Assembly (NCBI GenBank): GCA_021780625.1 | Contig: JAJXYI010000677.1 | Span: 1 to 33,874, forward strand | From: a bacterium | Lineage (GTDB): Bacteria > Verrucomicrobiota > Verrucomicrobiae > Opitutales > Opitutaceae | DNA length: 33,874 nucleotides | Reading direction: 5' to 3' | Shown here: in pieces, positions 9,662-17,679 of the stretch | Layout: every line of letters starts with the position of its first letter | Numbering within the stretch: position 1 is the first letter of the stretch | The notes under the pieces: generated by a model | What the model was told of the DNA's origin: nothing | The model's database searches: none | What the model saw: the letters and a program-made list of their open reading frames with translations, nothing else | Position numbers and translations under genes: made by a program

Positions 9662-10516
9662 TCAGTGCGCGGACGGCTTCAGGAAGCCCCGGTCGGCCAT
9701 CCAGTCGGCCATGCGGTCGGGCCAATGTCGTATTGCGAGAAATTGCGAGCGGTTGCCCATGTTGAAGGCATGTTTGCCCTGGGCGATGAAGTGGGCCTCC
9801 ACGGAGGCTCCGACCGCGCGGTATTTTTCGTAGAGGGACAGGGCGACCTTGTCGCAGCCGTATTCGTCGTCGTCGGCTGCGAGCAGGAACGCGGGTGGAG
9901 CGTCGGCCGGCACCACGTTGGGGACGCCGCCGCCGGGGTACACGGCCATCACGAAATCGGGCCGTCCGTTGGCGCGGTCGATCGGATCCGGCGCCGAGGG
10001 ATCTCCGTCGCCCTTGTCGAAGGCGACCATCATCGCGATCTGTCCGCCCGCGGAAAATCCCAGGAAACCGATGCGATTGGGATCGATGGAAAACTCCGTG
10101 GCGTGGGACCGCACCAGGCGCATCGCGCGGTAGGCGTCCTGGCGCACGTCTGCGAGGGTGTAGGGTGAGTGCGGCGCATTGGGCAGGCGGTATTTCAAAA
10201 CGAAGACGGTCACGCCGAGCGGATTCAGAAAATCGGCGACCTGCCTGCCCTCGGCATCGAACACGAGCTCGCGAAAGCCGCCGCCGGGGGCGACCACGAC
10301 GGCGCAGCCGTTGGACTTGGCTTTGTCGGGCCTGAAGACGGTGAGGGACGGATTGTTCACGTCGCGCACCCAGTAGTCGTGGGCGCGCTCCGGGATGTCC
10401 TTGAGTTTTTCGAAGCCGGGCGCGCCGTTGGGCCAAAGATGGATGACTTCGGGAGCGGGCCGTGCGAGAGCGAGGGAGGGGAGCGCGAGGGCGAACAGAA
10501 CGATGCGAAGGTGCAT
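9662..10516 (-). CDS. secreted alpha/beta-hydrolase, esterase/acetylxylan-esterase-like
   Basis: Exported serine hydrolase of 284 residues. The signal peptide is MHLRIVLFALALPSLALARP. The fold shows an oxyanion-hole segment VVVAPGGGFRE (residues about 73-83), the nucleophile elbow GFSAGG with Ser155, an acidic cluster LLAADDDEYG (211-220) for the catalytic Asp and GKHAF with His249. This layout fits the BD-FAE/esterase-lipase group that includes acetylxylan esterases of plant-polysaccharide degraders. The ATG at 10514-10516 is chosen because it begins the signal peptide; the in-frame extension of 34 residues upstream is low-complexity. It is in the same orientation as the GH3 gene but 780 bp away, so probably separately transcribed. 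Confidence 0.85.
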   Translation of the reverse strand: MHLRIVLFALALPSLALARPAPEVIHLWPNGAPGFEKLKDIPERAHDYWVRDVNNPSLTVFRPDKAKSNGCAVVVAPGGGFRELVFDAEGRQVADFLNPLGVTVFVLKYRLPNAPHSPYTLADVRQDAYRAMRLVRSHATEFSIDPNRIGFLGFSAGGQIAMMVAFDKGDGDPSAPDPIDRANGRPDFVMAVYPGGGVPNVVPADAPPAFLLAADDDEYGCDKVALSLYEKYRAVGASVEAHFIAQGKHAFNMGNRSQFLAIRHWPDRMADWMADRGFLKPSAH

Positions 10517-10775
10517 GGAGCAGGATTTGGATGAGGGGAGGGGCCGGGCCTTGCGGCGGGGGAGGACGGCGGCAAGATCCGCGGGAAACCGGTCCCGGGC
10601 AACCGGGACTTGGCTCACCCTTTAGAGAGGAGTCGAAAAAGGAGAGGCCGCGACGAAGCCTGTCCAGCACAAGAACCTCGGAGCGCAGGGGGGGCGGATG
10701 CACCAAGTGCGGCGGCAAATCGGTGGCGACCGGCAGTGGCCTGGCAGCGACCGCCGGGGAAACGCTACGCGCGGC

Positions 10776-11921
10776 TCAGCGGCGTGACTGTCGTTTCGGA
10801 CGTTCGATTCCGGATTGCGTGGGCACGTAACCGGGAAGCCCCGTGAGCACGCCCGTGCCGGCCAGCTCGGCGATCCGGGATTTGAGGGTCCGACCGCGGT
10901 CGCTGCGCCACCACGTGGCGGGAGCAACGAGGTCGAAGTCGACAGCTTCGGCCGGTACGAAATCCAAGCCGTGCGCCATTGCCAGTGCCTGGGGTCCGAC
11001 GGTGACGTCCGCCCGTCCGCCTGCCACGGCCTGAGCGCCATCGGTGGCCGAGGCCAGCGGGACATCGTAGCCGGGGATCCGACGCGGGTCGATTTTCGCC
11101 CGGGCGAGTTCTCGGTCGAGCCAGTGCCGAGCGGCGGCCGAATCCGCGCGGTTGGCCAGACGCCATTTCCCGGTGGCGAGAGCGGTGCAGCCGAAGAATT
11201 TGGCGCCCACGCCCCGCCGCACCAGCCAGCCCTGTTCCCAGCGGGTGAATTGCACCAGGCTCATCCGGGCTCCGAGACCGCGCAGGCGGAGTTCCGCCAG
11301 ATTGCCGGCGCCATTGGTGCCGGAGTAATGGATACCCGCCACGTGCACCTGCCCCGCGGCGAGGAGATCGAGAGCGCGGCCGCTGCCGCAGTCGATCCAA
11401 TGCCACCGGCCGCCAGCGGTCGATCCTGCGGCAGGCTGGAGCAGGGCGAGCGCGGGATCGCATCCTGCAATGAGCAGATTGGAGGTCGGGGCGGGCAGTG
11501 CCGCGAGCATCCGCGCGCGTCCTGGACCTTCCAATACAGCGTCGGCCGGGGCAAAGCCAGCTGCGAGCGTGCCCGCAGTGTCCGCGGCATGGGCGATCCA
11601 GCTCCCTCCGACCCGGCCGAGCCACAGGCGGGCGCCAGCCTCGAGCCTGGGATCCGCCTGCGTGACGGGAATCCCCGTGGCCTCGGCTGCGGCGGTGGCT
11701 CCGAAAAGCTCCTCGACGGTGCTGCCCAGCACGGTGGCCAGGCGCAGTGCGATCACGACATTGGGGAGCACCCGGCCGGCCTCCATCTGGTTGAAAAACT
11801 GCCGACTCACCCCGATCTGGCCGGCCAGCGCCGTCTGAGTAAGCCCGCGTTCTTGGCGGAGACAGGCCAACTTATGAGCGGGGAAGGGCGCCGGTTTTTC
11901 TGGTTCTGGTGAATTAGGCAT
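10776..11921 (-). CDS. XRE-type HTH regulator fused to periplasmic-binding-like (molybdate-sensing) domain
   Basis: A 381-residue one-component regulator. Residues about 15-74 form a Cro/C1-type HTH (LACLRQERGLTQTALAGQIG, then VSRQFFNQMEAGR and LGSTVEELFG). From about residue 145 to 365 a PBP-like domain resembles ModA-type binding proteins (NLLIAGCDPALALL, VHVAGIHYSGTNGAGN, ADVTVGPQALAMAHGLDFVP). There is no signal peptide, so it acts in the cytosol. The ATG at 11919-11921 is preferred over the in-frame start ten codons upstream, which would overlap the dyad in the promoter. It is divergent from the porin-modABC operon with only 30 bp between start codons, so molybdate or tungstate is the likely effector. 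It is not ModE: that family has a different winged helix and TOBE domains. Confidence 0.82.
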   Translation of the reverse strand: MPNSPEPEKPAPFPAHKLACLRQERGLTQTALAGQIGVSRQFFNQMEAGRVLPNVVIALRLATVLGSTVEELFGATAAAEATGIPVTQADPRLEAGARLWLGRVGGSWIAHAADTAGTLAAGFAPADAVLEGPGRARMLAALPAPTSNLLIAGCDPALALLQPAAGSTAGGRWHWIDCGSGRALDLLAAGQVHVAGIHYSGTNGAGNLAELRLRGLGARMSLVQFTRWEQGWLVRRGVGAKFFGCTALATGKWRLANRADSAAARHWLDRELARAKIDPRRIPGYDVPLASATDGAQAVAGGRADVTVGPQALAMAHGLDFVPAEAVDFDLVAPATWWRSDRGRTLKSRIAELAGTGVLTGLPGYVPTQSGIERPKRQSRR

Positions 11922-11951
11922 GGCATTTGCTGTAAAATAAACAGAACACAA
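11922..11951. promoter_or_regulatory. compact divergent operator between the Mo regulator and the porin-mod operon
   Basis: The 30-bp gap is strikingly AT-rich for this genome. It holds a dyad, CTGT-AAAATAA-ACAG, at 11930-11944, extendable with two mismatches to 11926-11948. This is the natural operator for the adjacent XRE-type regulator. The gap is too short for two complete divergent promoters, so at least one promoter must overlap coding sequence, or one annotated start lies further inside. No Shine-Dalgarno precedes the porin ATG. Confidence 0.45.
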
Positions 11952-13193
11952 ATGTCAACTAAACACGACACAGCTTTTGCCCTTCGGGCGACGTTTAGGC
12001 GGTTTCTTGGCTGGGCGTTATTTCCCGCAGTGCTGGCGCTGAACCCATCGGCCTTCGCGGATGAGGCCTCGATCGAGGCGCGTCTGAATGCCTTGGAGAG
12101 CCAGCTCAAGACCGTGCAGGCGGAAAACCTGCAGCTTCGCCAGGCCCTCGGCCTTAGCGACACGCCCGGGGTGGCGGTTGCGAAACCCGCAGGCAAGGCG
12201 TCCGCGCTCACCGTCGCCGGCATCCTGCAGGTCCAGGCGGAGTTCGGCGACAAGGGTGACCCGCGGTTCGGGTCGGCCAATGATCGGTTCTATCTGCGCC
12301 GCGCCCGCCTCGGCGTCTCCGGTCGGCTGATCGAAGGCTTCGACTTCAAGGTGGAGGGCGAATTCGCCAATTCTCTCGCGGGTGGCGCGACGGGGGCGAG
12401 TTCTTCGATGACCGATGGTTATATCAACTGGAACCATTTCAATTGGGCCAACGTGAAAGTCGGCCAGTTCAAGACCCCCTTCGGTTACGAATTCATCACG
12501 TCGGCTCCGAAGCTCTTCACGGCCGAACGCACGCTCGGCATGGACATGCTTTCTCTTAAGCGTCAGATCGGCGTGCAGGTGGGAGGCGACGTGTTCGCCA
12601 AGCGTCTCAGCTACGCGGGCGGGCTGTTCAATGGCACGGGGGCCAACGTCAGCGTCAACGACAATGGAAAGTTCCTCTACATCGGTCGCGTGTCGGGCGT
12701 GCCGTGGCAGGGCACGCTGCTCGCTCAGACGGCCCGCTGGTCCGTCGGGGCCGACGGTTACACGTCCATCGACAACGGCGTCAGTGTCGCGCCCGCTTTT
12801 GGCACCACCGGAAAATCCTTTACCGGCAAACGCAAGGGGGTCGGCGTCGACACCCAGTTCCATCTCGGTCGCCTCGACCTGTGGACCGAGTATTTGAGCG
12901 TCCAGTTTGATCCGTCCAACCAGGTTCCCGCTGCGCGGTTCACCAGCGACGCCTGGTATCTGCAGGGCTCCTATTTCATTCTGCCCAAGACCTTGCAGGG
13001 AGTGGTCCGCTACGACACCTTCACTCCCAACCATTCGCTCTCCGCCAACTCGACCGACTCGTGGACGCTTGGGATGAACTGGTTGATCAAGGGCGACGAT
13101 CTCAAGTTTCAACTCGACTACCTCCTGACCAATCCTCCGGCGGACGCCGCTCAGCAGCACAAGCTGATCCTGCGCAGCCAGGTGATTTTCTAA
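11952..13193 (+). CDS. OprO/OprP-type outer-membrane porin of the molybdate operon
   Basis: A 413-residue anion-porin-like protein (phosphate-selective porin O/P family). A signal peptide (residues about 16-36, ending SAFADE) precedes a coiled-coil segment ARLNALESQLKTVQAENLQL, typical of the periplasmic trimerisation helix of such porins. The beta-barrel follows from GILQVQAEFGDKG, with family blocks FYLRRARLGVSG, DGYINWNHFNW, VKVGQFKTPFGYEF and SLKRQIGVQV. The chain ends with Phe (LRSQVIF), as expected for BAM-dependent barrel insertion. It is the first gene of an operon with modABC (30 bp to modA), which suggests it admits molybdate across the outer membrane; family members otherwise carry phosphate or polyphosphate. 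Substrate is inference. Confidence 0.85.
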   Translation: MSTKHDTAFALRATFRRFLGWALFPAVLALNPSAFADEASIEARLNALESQLKTVQAENLQLRQALGLSDTPGVAVAKPAGKASALTVAGILQVQAEFGDKGDPRFGSANDRFYLRRARLGVSGRLIEGFDFKVEGEFANSLAGGATGASSSMTDGYINWNHFNWANVKVGQFKTPFGYEFITSAPKLFTAERTLGMDMLSLKRQIGVQVGGDVFAKRLSYAGGLFNGTGANVSVNDNGKFLYIGRVSGVPWQGTLLAQTARWSVGADGYTSIDNGVSVAPAFGTTGKSFTGKRKGVGVDTQFHLGRLDLWTEYLSVQFDPSNQVPAARFTSDAWYLQGSYFILPKTLQGVVRYDTFTPNHSLSANSTDSWTLGMNWLIKGDDLKFQLDYLLTNPPADAAQQHKLILRSQVIF

Positions 13194-13223
13194 AAACGCA
13201 CCACCACCTCACTCCACCCCCTC

Positions 13224-13976
13224 ATGAAATCTCTCCGTCTTTTCGCCTGCCTCCTCCTTGCCGTGCTGGCTTCGCGGGCCGTGGCGGCCCAGCTCAACGT
13301 CTTTGCTGCAGCGAGCCTCTCCGACGCTTTCGCAGAACTTGCACCGGAGTTCCGGGCTGCGAGCGGGGACACCCTGCGCTGCAATTTTGGCGCGTCGGGT
13401 ACGCTTGCCCTCCAGATCAAGGAAGGTGCGCCGGCCGACGTGATGTTCTCGGCCGACGAGATCCGCATGGACCAATTGGAGAAGGCCGGACTCCTGATGC
13501 CCGGCACCCGCCGCACGCTGCTTGCGAACCAGCTGGTGCTCGTAGTCGCAGCCGATCGCGGTGCGCCTGTCACCGTGCCGGCGGATCTGACGAAGACCGC
13601 GATCAGTCATGTGGCCATCGGCCAGCCGGCCACGGTGCCGGCAGGCACCTATGCGAAGGAATACCTTCAGAAGCTCGGCCTATGGAAGCAGCTTCACGAC
13701 AAACTGGTGCCGCTCGAAAATGTACGCGCCGTGCTGGCGGCGGTCGAGACGGGCAACGCCGACGCTGGATTTGTGTATCGGACCGACGCGATGATTTCCA
13801 ACCGAGTGAGAATCGCCTTCGCGGTGCCGCTCGCGGTCGGGCCGAAGATCACCTATCCGGCCGCGGTGATCCGGGACACGAAATCTCCCGAGGCGGCGCG
13901 TGCGCTGATGACGTTCCTCGCGGGACCGGAGGCGCAGAAGGTATTTGCCAAGTATGGCTTTCTCTCGGCGAATTGA
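13224..13976 (+). CDS. modA: molybdate-binding protein ModA
   Basis: Periplasmic molybdate/tungstate-binding protein of 250 residues. The signal peptide is MKSLRLFACLLLAVLASRAVAA. The mature protein shows the ModA signature VFAAASLSDAF (residues about 26-36) and NFGASGTLALQIKEGAPADV (54-73), whose Ser and backbone groups bind the oxyanion. YPAAVIRDTKSPEAARALM near the C-terminus is also typical. Length is normal for ModA. It delivers the ligand to ModB-ModC. It begins 30 bp after the porin and ends 3 bp before modB in the same reading frame. No Shine-Dalgarno sequence precedes the ATG. Confidence 0.95.
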   Translation: MKSLRLFACLLLAVLASRAVAAQLNVFAAASLSDAFAELAPEFRAASGDTLRCNFGASGTLALQIKEGAPADVMFSADEIRMDQLEKAGLLMPGTRRTLLANQLVLVVAADRGAPVTVPADLTKTAISHVAIGQPATVPAGTYAKEYLQKLGLWKQLHDKLVPLENVRAVLAAVETGNADAGFVYRTDAMISNRVRIAFAVPLAVGPKITYPAAVIRDTKSPEAARALMTFLAGPEAQKVFAKYGFLSAN

Positions 13977-13979
13977 TCC

Positions 13980-14645
13980 GTGGGCGGTGTTCTCCCAATC
14001 ACGCTATTCACGGTCGGGGTTGCCCTGCTGAGCACCGTGCTGATTTTGCCGGGTGGCCTTGCCCTTGGCTTGCTGCTGGCGCGGCGGCGCTGGCCGGGCA
14101 AGATCCTGGTCGAGACCCTGATTGCGCTGCCGCTGGTCATCCCGCCCGTCGCCACGGGGCTGATACTGCTGAAACTGTTCGGCGTGCGCGGTCCGCTCGG
14201 CATCCTGCTGACGCGGATTTTTGGCATCGAGATCGTGTTTACTTGGAAGGCGGTGGTGGTGGCGACGGCGGCGATGTCGTTCCCCCTGCTGGTCCGTTCG
14301 GCGCGGGTGGCGTTCGAGGAGGTGCCGACGCGGTACGAACAGGTGGCCCGCACGCTCGGAGCGGGGCCGTGGCGGGTGTTTTTCACGGTGACATTGCCGC
14401 TGGCGCGGCGCGGGCTGATGGCGGGATGCGTGCTGGCGTTTGCCCGGGCGCTTGGCGAGTTTGGTGCGACGGTGATGATTGCGGGCATGATCCCGGGGGA
14501 GACGATCACCCTTGCCCTCGGCATCTACCAAAACGTGCAGCTCGGTCATGAAAACGCGGCGCTGGGCCTGCTGGCCGTATCCGTGGCGCTGGCGTTCGGT
14601 GCGCTGGCGGCGAGCGAATGGTTGCTGCGGAGGCGGTCGCCATGA
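13980..14645 (+). CDS. modB: molybdate ABC transporter permease ModB
   Basis: Inner-membrane permease of 221 residues with about five membrane helices. Helix one is ITLFTVGVALLSTVLILPGG. The ALPLVIPPVATGLILLK block is characteristic of ModB. The EAA motif YEQVARTLGAGPWRVFFTVTL couples to ModC, and RALGEFGATVMIAGMIPGET is the typical ModB closing block. The start is a GTG at 13980, only one codon past the modA stop and in the same frame; no upstream alternative exists because of that stop. The modC ATG overlaps the modB stop (ATGA at 14642-14645). Confidence 0.95.
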   Translation: MGGVLPITLFTVGVALLSTVLILPGGLALGLLLARRRWPGKILVETLIALPLVIPPVATGLILLKLFGVRGPLGILLTRIFGIEIVFTWKAVVVATAAMSFPLLVRSARVAFEEVPTRYEQVARTLGAGPWRVFFTVTLPLARRGLMAGCVLAFARALGEFGATVMIAGMIPGETITLALGIYQNVQLGHENAALGLLAVSVALAFGALAASEWLLRRRSP

Positions 14646-15721
14646 AGCTCGGTCTGCATGGCCTGCGGTTGCGGGCCGGGGGATTTTCGCTCGAGGTGGA
14701 TGCGGAATTTGGCGGCCGGGTGACGGGCCTGTTCGGTGCCTCGGGTTCCGGCAAATCGACGCTGATTGAGCTCATCGCCGGCCTCCGCAGGCCGGATGCC
14801 GGCCAGGTCGTCCTGGGAGACACCGTGCTGGTGGATGTCGCCGCTGGGGTGCGGGTGCCCCTGGAGCGGCGGCGGATCGGTTACGTGCCGCAGGACGGAG
14901 CGCTCTTCCCTCACCTGACGGTCGAGGGAAACCTGCGTTTTGCGGAGCGCCGCTCGGGGGGCGCCGAAGGCCTTTTTGCACGTGCGCGGGTTTGCGAATT
15001 GCTGGGCATCGAGGGCTTGCTGTCGCGCCGGCCTGCCGATCTCTCGGGCGGAGAACGGCAACGTGTGGCGTTGGCCCGGACCCTGGTGTCGGAGCCTCGC
15101 CTGCTGTTGCTGGATGAGCCTCTGGCGGCGCTCGACGCCGCACGCAAGGCGGCGGTTCTTCCCTACCTCCGGCGAATCCGCGACGAGTTCCACGTGCCGA
15201 TGGTATATGTCAGCCATGTGCCCGAGGAGATCATGGCATTGTGTGACGACATGGCGGTGCTGGCGGAGGGCCGCTTGCTGCAACAGGGACCCGTCGAGGA
15301 GGTGTTCCGGCGGCCGGCCACTTCGGAGGTGGCGCGGATTGTAGGTGTGGAAACCGTGTGTCCGGGAAAGGTGTCAGGCCGCGAGAAGGGGCTTGTCACG
15401 GTGCGCGTCGGGGCGCTGGCCATTATCGCACTGGCTGACCCGTTGTGGGAGGGGACGGCGGATGTGCTCGTAAGCATTCGTGCCGAGGACGTCGTTGTCT
15501 TGCGTGAGTCCGACGCTGTCCATACGAGCTCGCGCAACCGTTGGCCTGGGGTCGTGCGGGTCGTTGAACACGGTCCGACGACGGTCCGAGTCGAAGTCGA
15601 TTGTGGGATCCCTGTCGTCGCCTTGCTTACGCGGCAGGCGGCTGAGGAACTTCAGCTCGTGGCTGGCTCTAAGGTCGAAGTTCTGGTCAAGGCGCATCAC
15701 GTTCATCTCCTGGAGCAGTGA
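14642..15721 (+). CDS. modC: molybdate ABC transporter ATPase ModC
   Basis: A 359-residue ATPase powering molybdate import. Walker A is FGASGSGKST (residues 31-40), the Q-loop YVPQDGALFP (81-90), signature LSGGERQRVALAR (134-146) and Walker B LLLLDEP (154-160). The C-terminal third (about 290-358) has a TOBE/Mop-type beta domain, ending TRQAAEELQLVAGSKVEVL-VKA, which in ModC binds molybdate for feedback inhibition. The length matches ModC. A GGAGG about 9 nt upstream of the ATG is a good Shine-Dalgarno site, in addition to the 4-bp overlap with modB. It is the last gene of the operon. Confidence 0.95.
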   Translation: MKLGLHGLRLRAGGFSLEVDAEFGGRVTGLFGASGSGKSTLIELIAGLRRPDAGQVVLGDTVLVDVAAGVRVPLERRRIGYVPQDGALFPHLTVEGNLRFAERRSGGAEGLFARARVCELLGIEGLLSRRPADLSGGERQRVALARTLVSEPRLLLLDEPLAALDAARKAAVLPYLRRIRDEFHVPMVYVSHVPEEIMALCDDMAVLAEGRLLQQGPVEEVFRRPATSEVARIVGVETVCPGKVSGREKGLVTVRVGALAIIALADPLWEGTADVLVSIRAEDVVVLRESDAVHTSSRNRWPGVVRVVEHGPTTVRVEVDCGIPVVALLTRQAAEELQLVAGSKVEVLVKAHHVHLLEQ

Positions 15722-15840
15722 CGTCTGCGCGCCCTCGTGCGAGGGGCAGTCCCCGGTGGACAGGGGCACCGATTCCCAGGCTGGAATCGATGGTGAGGTC
15801 GGAGTGAGGCTTCGGTTCAACCCGGATTTTTGTGCCCGGC
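15722..15840. terminator. possible bidirectional terminator between modC and the response regulator
   Basis: In this 119-bp convergent gap a perfect 7-bp stem, CGATTCC (15770-15776) and GGAATCG (15783-15789) with a 6-nt loop, could end transcription from both sides. No T-run follows directly; a TTTTT at 15829-15833 is about 40 nt away. The call is therefore tentative. Confidence 0.35.
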
Positions 15841-17100
15841 TTAGAAATCGTCCTGCACGAGCGGGCGGCGCTCGACGCGTTGGGGATTGAGCTGCACAGC
15901 GACGGGGGAGGGCTCGAAGACGTCGATCTTCAACGGCACGCCCTCGCTGCGGGCGAAGGCGATGAGGCGTTCGATGAAACGGTCGGACAGGATCGTTCCC
16001 CGGTTGAGGAGAGGAATCTGATAGGTGTCGGAGGGCTGGAAGGGGGCGGCGAGGATGTCGGAGCGATTGAGCTGGCCGGCGGTCTTCTGTCTGACGGGGC
16101 AGGCGTGCCTGACGAGGGTCATGCCCAGGGAGACTCCGGCGATCGTGATTGAAAACGTCTCGCGAGTCGTCGTCGGGATGGGGAGGGCTGCGCTGAGACT
16201 TCCGAGCAGGAGGCCGCGCGAGAGGAAAGGGGCGATCATGGTGTACTCGCGGTCCTCGAGCGTGGAGCGCGCGTTCAGCGTCACGAGGTTCAAGATTTCG
16301 GCGAGGTAATCGAGCAGCGCGCGGTCGTTGGCTGGTCGCTTACGCATGGACTTTTCGAAGAGCTGACTGGCGGAGTCGGCGTTGGCCTCGAGAATGAAGT
16401 CGAGCCAGACTTGGGAGGGGTCCACGAAGAATCCGGCCCAGGCCATCAATGGCGACCGCTTGTAGGGACCCTCGGCGGGCTGGGCGGAGACGGCGACCTC
16501 GGTCCAACCGAGGCCGGAGCAGGCGTGGCGGATCGCCTGATCGATCTCGGCGGTGGACAGCTCGAGGCTGGGTGCATCGGAGGGTTGTCCGCGGACGTTC
16601 CTGGCAGCCGAGTGGGCCGGGGAGGCTGTGGGAGTGGAGCCGCCGTTCTTCGCGATGAGGTCCTCCAGCATCTTGTGGCGTTCCACGAGGGCGGCGAGTT
16701 CCTCGATTCTCTGTTGGAGTTCGTTGTCGTATTCGACGGCGCGGCGGGCTGCGCGAAGGCGGGCGAGCATCTCGACCTGATTAAAGGGCTTGGAAATGAA
16801 TTCGTCGGCGCCCGCGTCGAGCCCGACGGCGATGTCGGCCTTGTCGTGTTTGGCGGTGAGGAGGATGATGTAGGGGCGGTGGGCCAGATTGAGGGACCGC
16901 AGCTTCGTGCAGAGCGCGGGGCCGCTGATGCCGGGCATCATCCAATCGAGCACGACGACCTGGGGGGCATCGGGCTCCTGCATCACCTTGAGGGCGGCTT
17001 CGCCGTCCTCGGCGATGACGGGGGAGTAGCCGGATTTTTCCAGGAACGCCTTCAGGACCGCCCTGGCCACCGCATTGTCGTCAACAGCCAGGATCTTCAT
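15841..17100 (-). CDS. response regulator: REC domain, coiled coil and CheX-like phosphatase domain
   Basis: A 419-residue two-domain signalling protein. Residues 1-120 are a receiver domain with acid pair D7/D8, phospho-acceptor D52 (VVVLDWMMPG), T82 and K104 (FISKPF), all intact. A charged helix (about 123-150: DNELQQRIEELAALVERHK) probably forms a coiled coil, followed by a Ser/Pro/Ala linker. Residues about 185-345 look CheX-like: the chain carries D264-x3-E268-x2-N271 in ALLDYLAEILNLVTLNARST, the phosphatase motif D/S-x3-E-x2-N of CheC/CheX/FliY, followed by PFLSRGLLLG. The last 60 residues are unassigned. No output DNA-binding domain is present, so it may act on phospho-receivers. It is a monocistronic leftward gene convergent to modC. 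Confidence 0.8.
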   Translation of the reverse strand: MKILAVDDNAVARAVLKAFLEKSGYSPVIAEDGEAALKVMQEPDAPQVVVLDWMMPGISGPALCTKLRSLNLAHRPYIILLTAKHDKADIAVGLDAGADEFISKPFNQVEMLARLRAARRAVEYDNELQQRIEELAALVERHKMLEDLIAKNGGSTPTASPAHSAARNVRGQPSDAPSLELSTAEIDQAIRHACSGLGWTEVAVSAQPAEGPYKRSPLMAWAGFFVDPSQVWLDFILEANADSASQLFEKSMRKRPANDRALLDYLAEILNLVTLNARSTLEDREYTMIAPFLSRGLLLGSLSAALPIPTTTRETFSITIAGVSLGMTLVRHACPVRQKTAGQLNRSDILAAPFQPSDTYQIPLLNRGTILSDRFIERLIAFARSEGVPLKIDVFEPSPVAVQLNPQRVERRPLVQDDF

Positions 17101-17326
17101 CGGCGGAGATCGGAGGCCGGGGCGGTCAGGAAGAATCCGGGAGGAAATCCGGGCGTGGCGGTGGAGGGGGAGTGGTCGTGGAGGCAGCCGGGCATTCTGT
17201 GGTGGAATGAGAGGAGGACCAACGTGGAGGAAAGGGGAGGGCGGTCAATGCCGCCGCTGATTTTGCCGGTTGCAATCCCGCCAAGCCGCTCCGTATTTCT
17301 AGAAAGTTATACACCGACCTTCATCC
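17101..17326. promoter_or_regulatory. divergent intergenic region upstream of gatC and the response regulator
   Basis: This 226-bp gap between divergent starts should hold promoters for the rightward gatCAB genes and the leftward response regulator. The last 30 bp before gatC (around 17298-17315, attt-ctagaaagttatac) is AT-rich, and TTATAC at 17310-17315 would make a reasonable -10 for gatC. No Shine-Dalgarno precedes gatC. No other structure was seen. Confidence 0.3.
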
Positions 17327-17617
17327 ATGGCAACGACTCCCGAGCTCAATATCGACCATGTGGCCAAGCTGGCGCGGCTGGCGCTTACCCCTGAGGAGAA
17401 GGCGACGTATTCGGCGCAGTTGGGCGACGTGCTGGCGTACATCGAACAGCTGAAGGAAGTGAACGTGGACGGCATCGAACCGACGGCCCACGCGTTCCCG
17501 CTGTACAACGTGTGGCGCGAGGACGTGGTGGGTCCGGCGCTGTCGGTTGAGAAGGCGTTGATGAACGCGCCGGCGCAGCGCGACAACATGGTGTCCGTGC
17601 CGACGGTCGTCGAATGA
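17327..17617 (+). CDS. gatC: aspartyl/glutamyl-tRNA amidotransferase subunit GatC
   Basis: Small subunit (96 residues) of the GatCAB complex, which converts Glu-tRNA(Gln) and Asp-tRNA(Asn) to the amide forms. The sequence LNIDHVAKLARLALTPEEKA (residues about 7-26) and LGDVLAYIEQLKEVNVDGIEP (31-51) are the GatC core, which wraps GatA and GatB. Length is normal. It starts the gat gene group, 62 bp upstream of gatA. Confidence 0.95.
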   Translation: MATTPELNIDHVAKLARLALTPEEKATYSAQLGDVLAYIEQLKEVNVDGIEPTAHAFPLYNVWREDVVGPALSVEKALMNAPAQRDNMVSVPTVVE

Positions 17618-17679
17618 AGTCCCGGCCGGCATGACGGGGCTTCCGTGCTCCGTGGCTGGCGCCGATCAAACCTTTCCCG

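Noticed and set aside
9420..9833. Rightward 137-codon open frame and smaller frames in 8879-9661 as genes
   Set aside because: No domain, no convincing start context, and the frame overlaps the antisense of the hydrolase gene.
12018..13160. Leftward 380-codon open frame opposite the porin
   Set aside because: The plus strand encodes a clear porin with signal peptide and C-terminal Phe; the antisense frame has no recognisable motif.
13974..13982. Possible modA-modB fusion by readthrough, since modB is in the same frame one codon after the modA stop
   Set aside because: ModA must be exported and ModB is a membrane permease; separate proteins are the rule and the spacing is explained by translational coupling.
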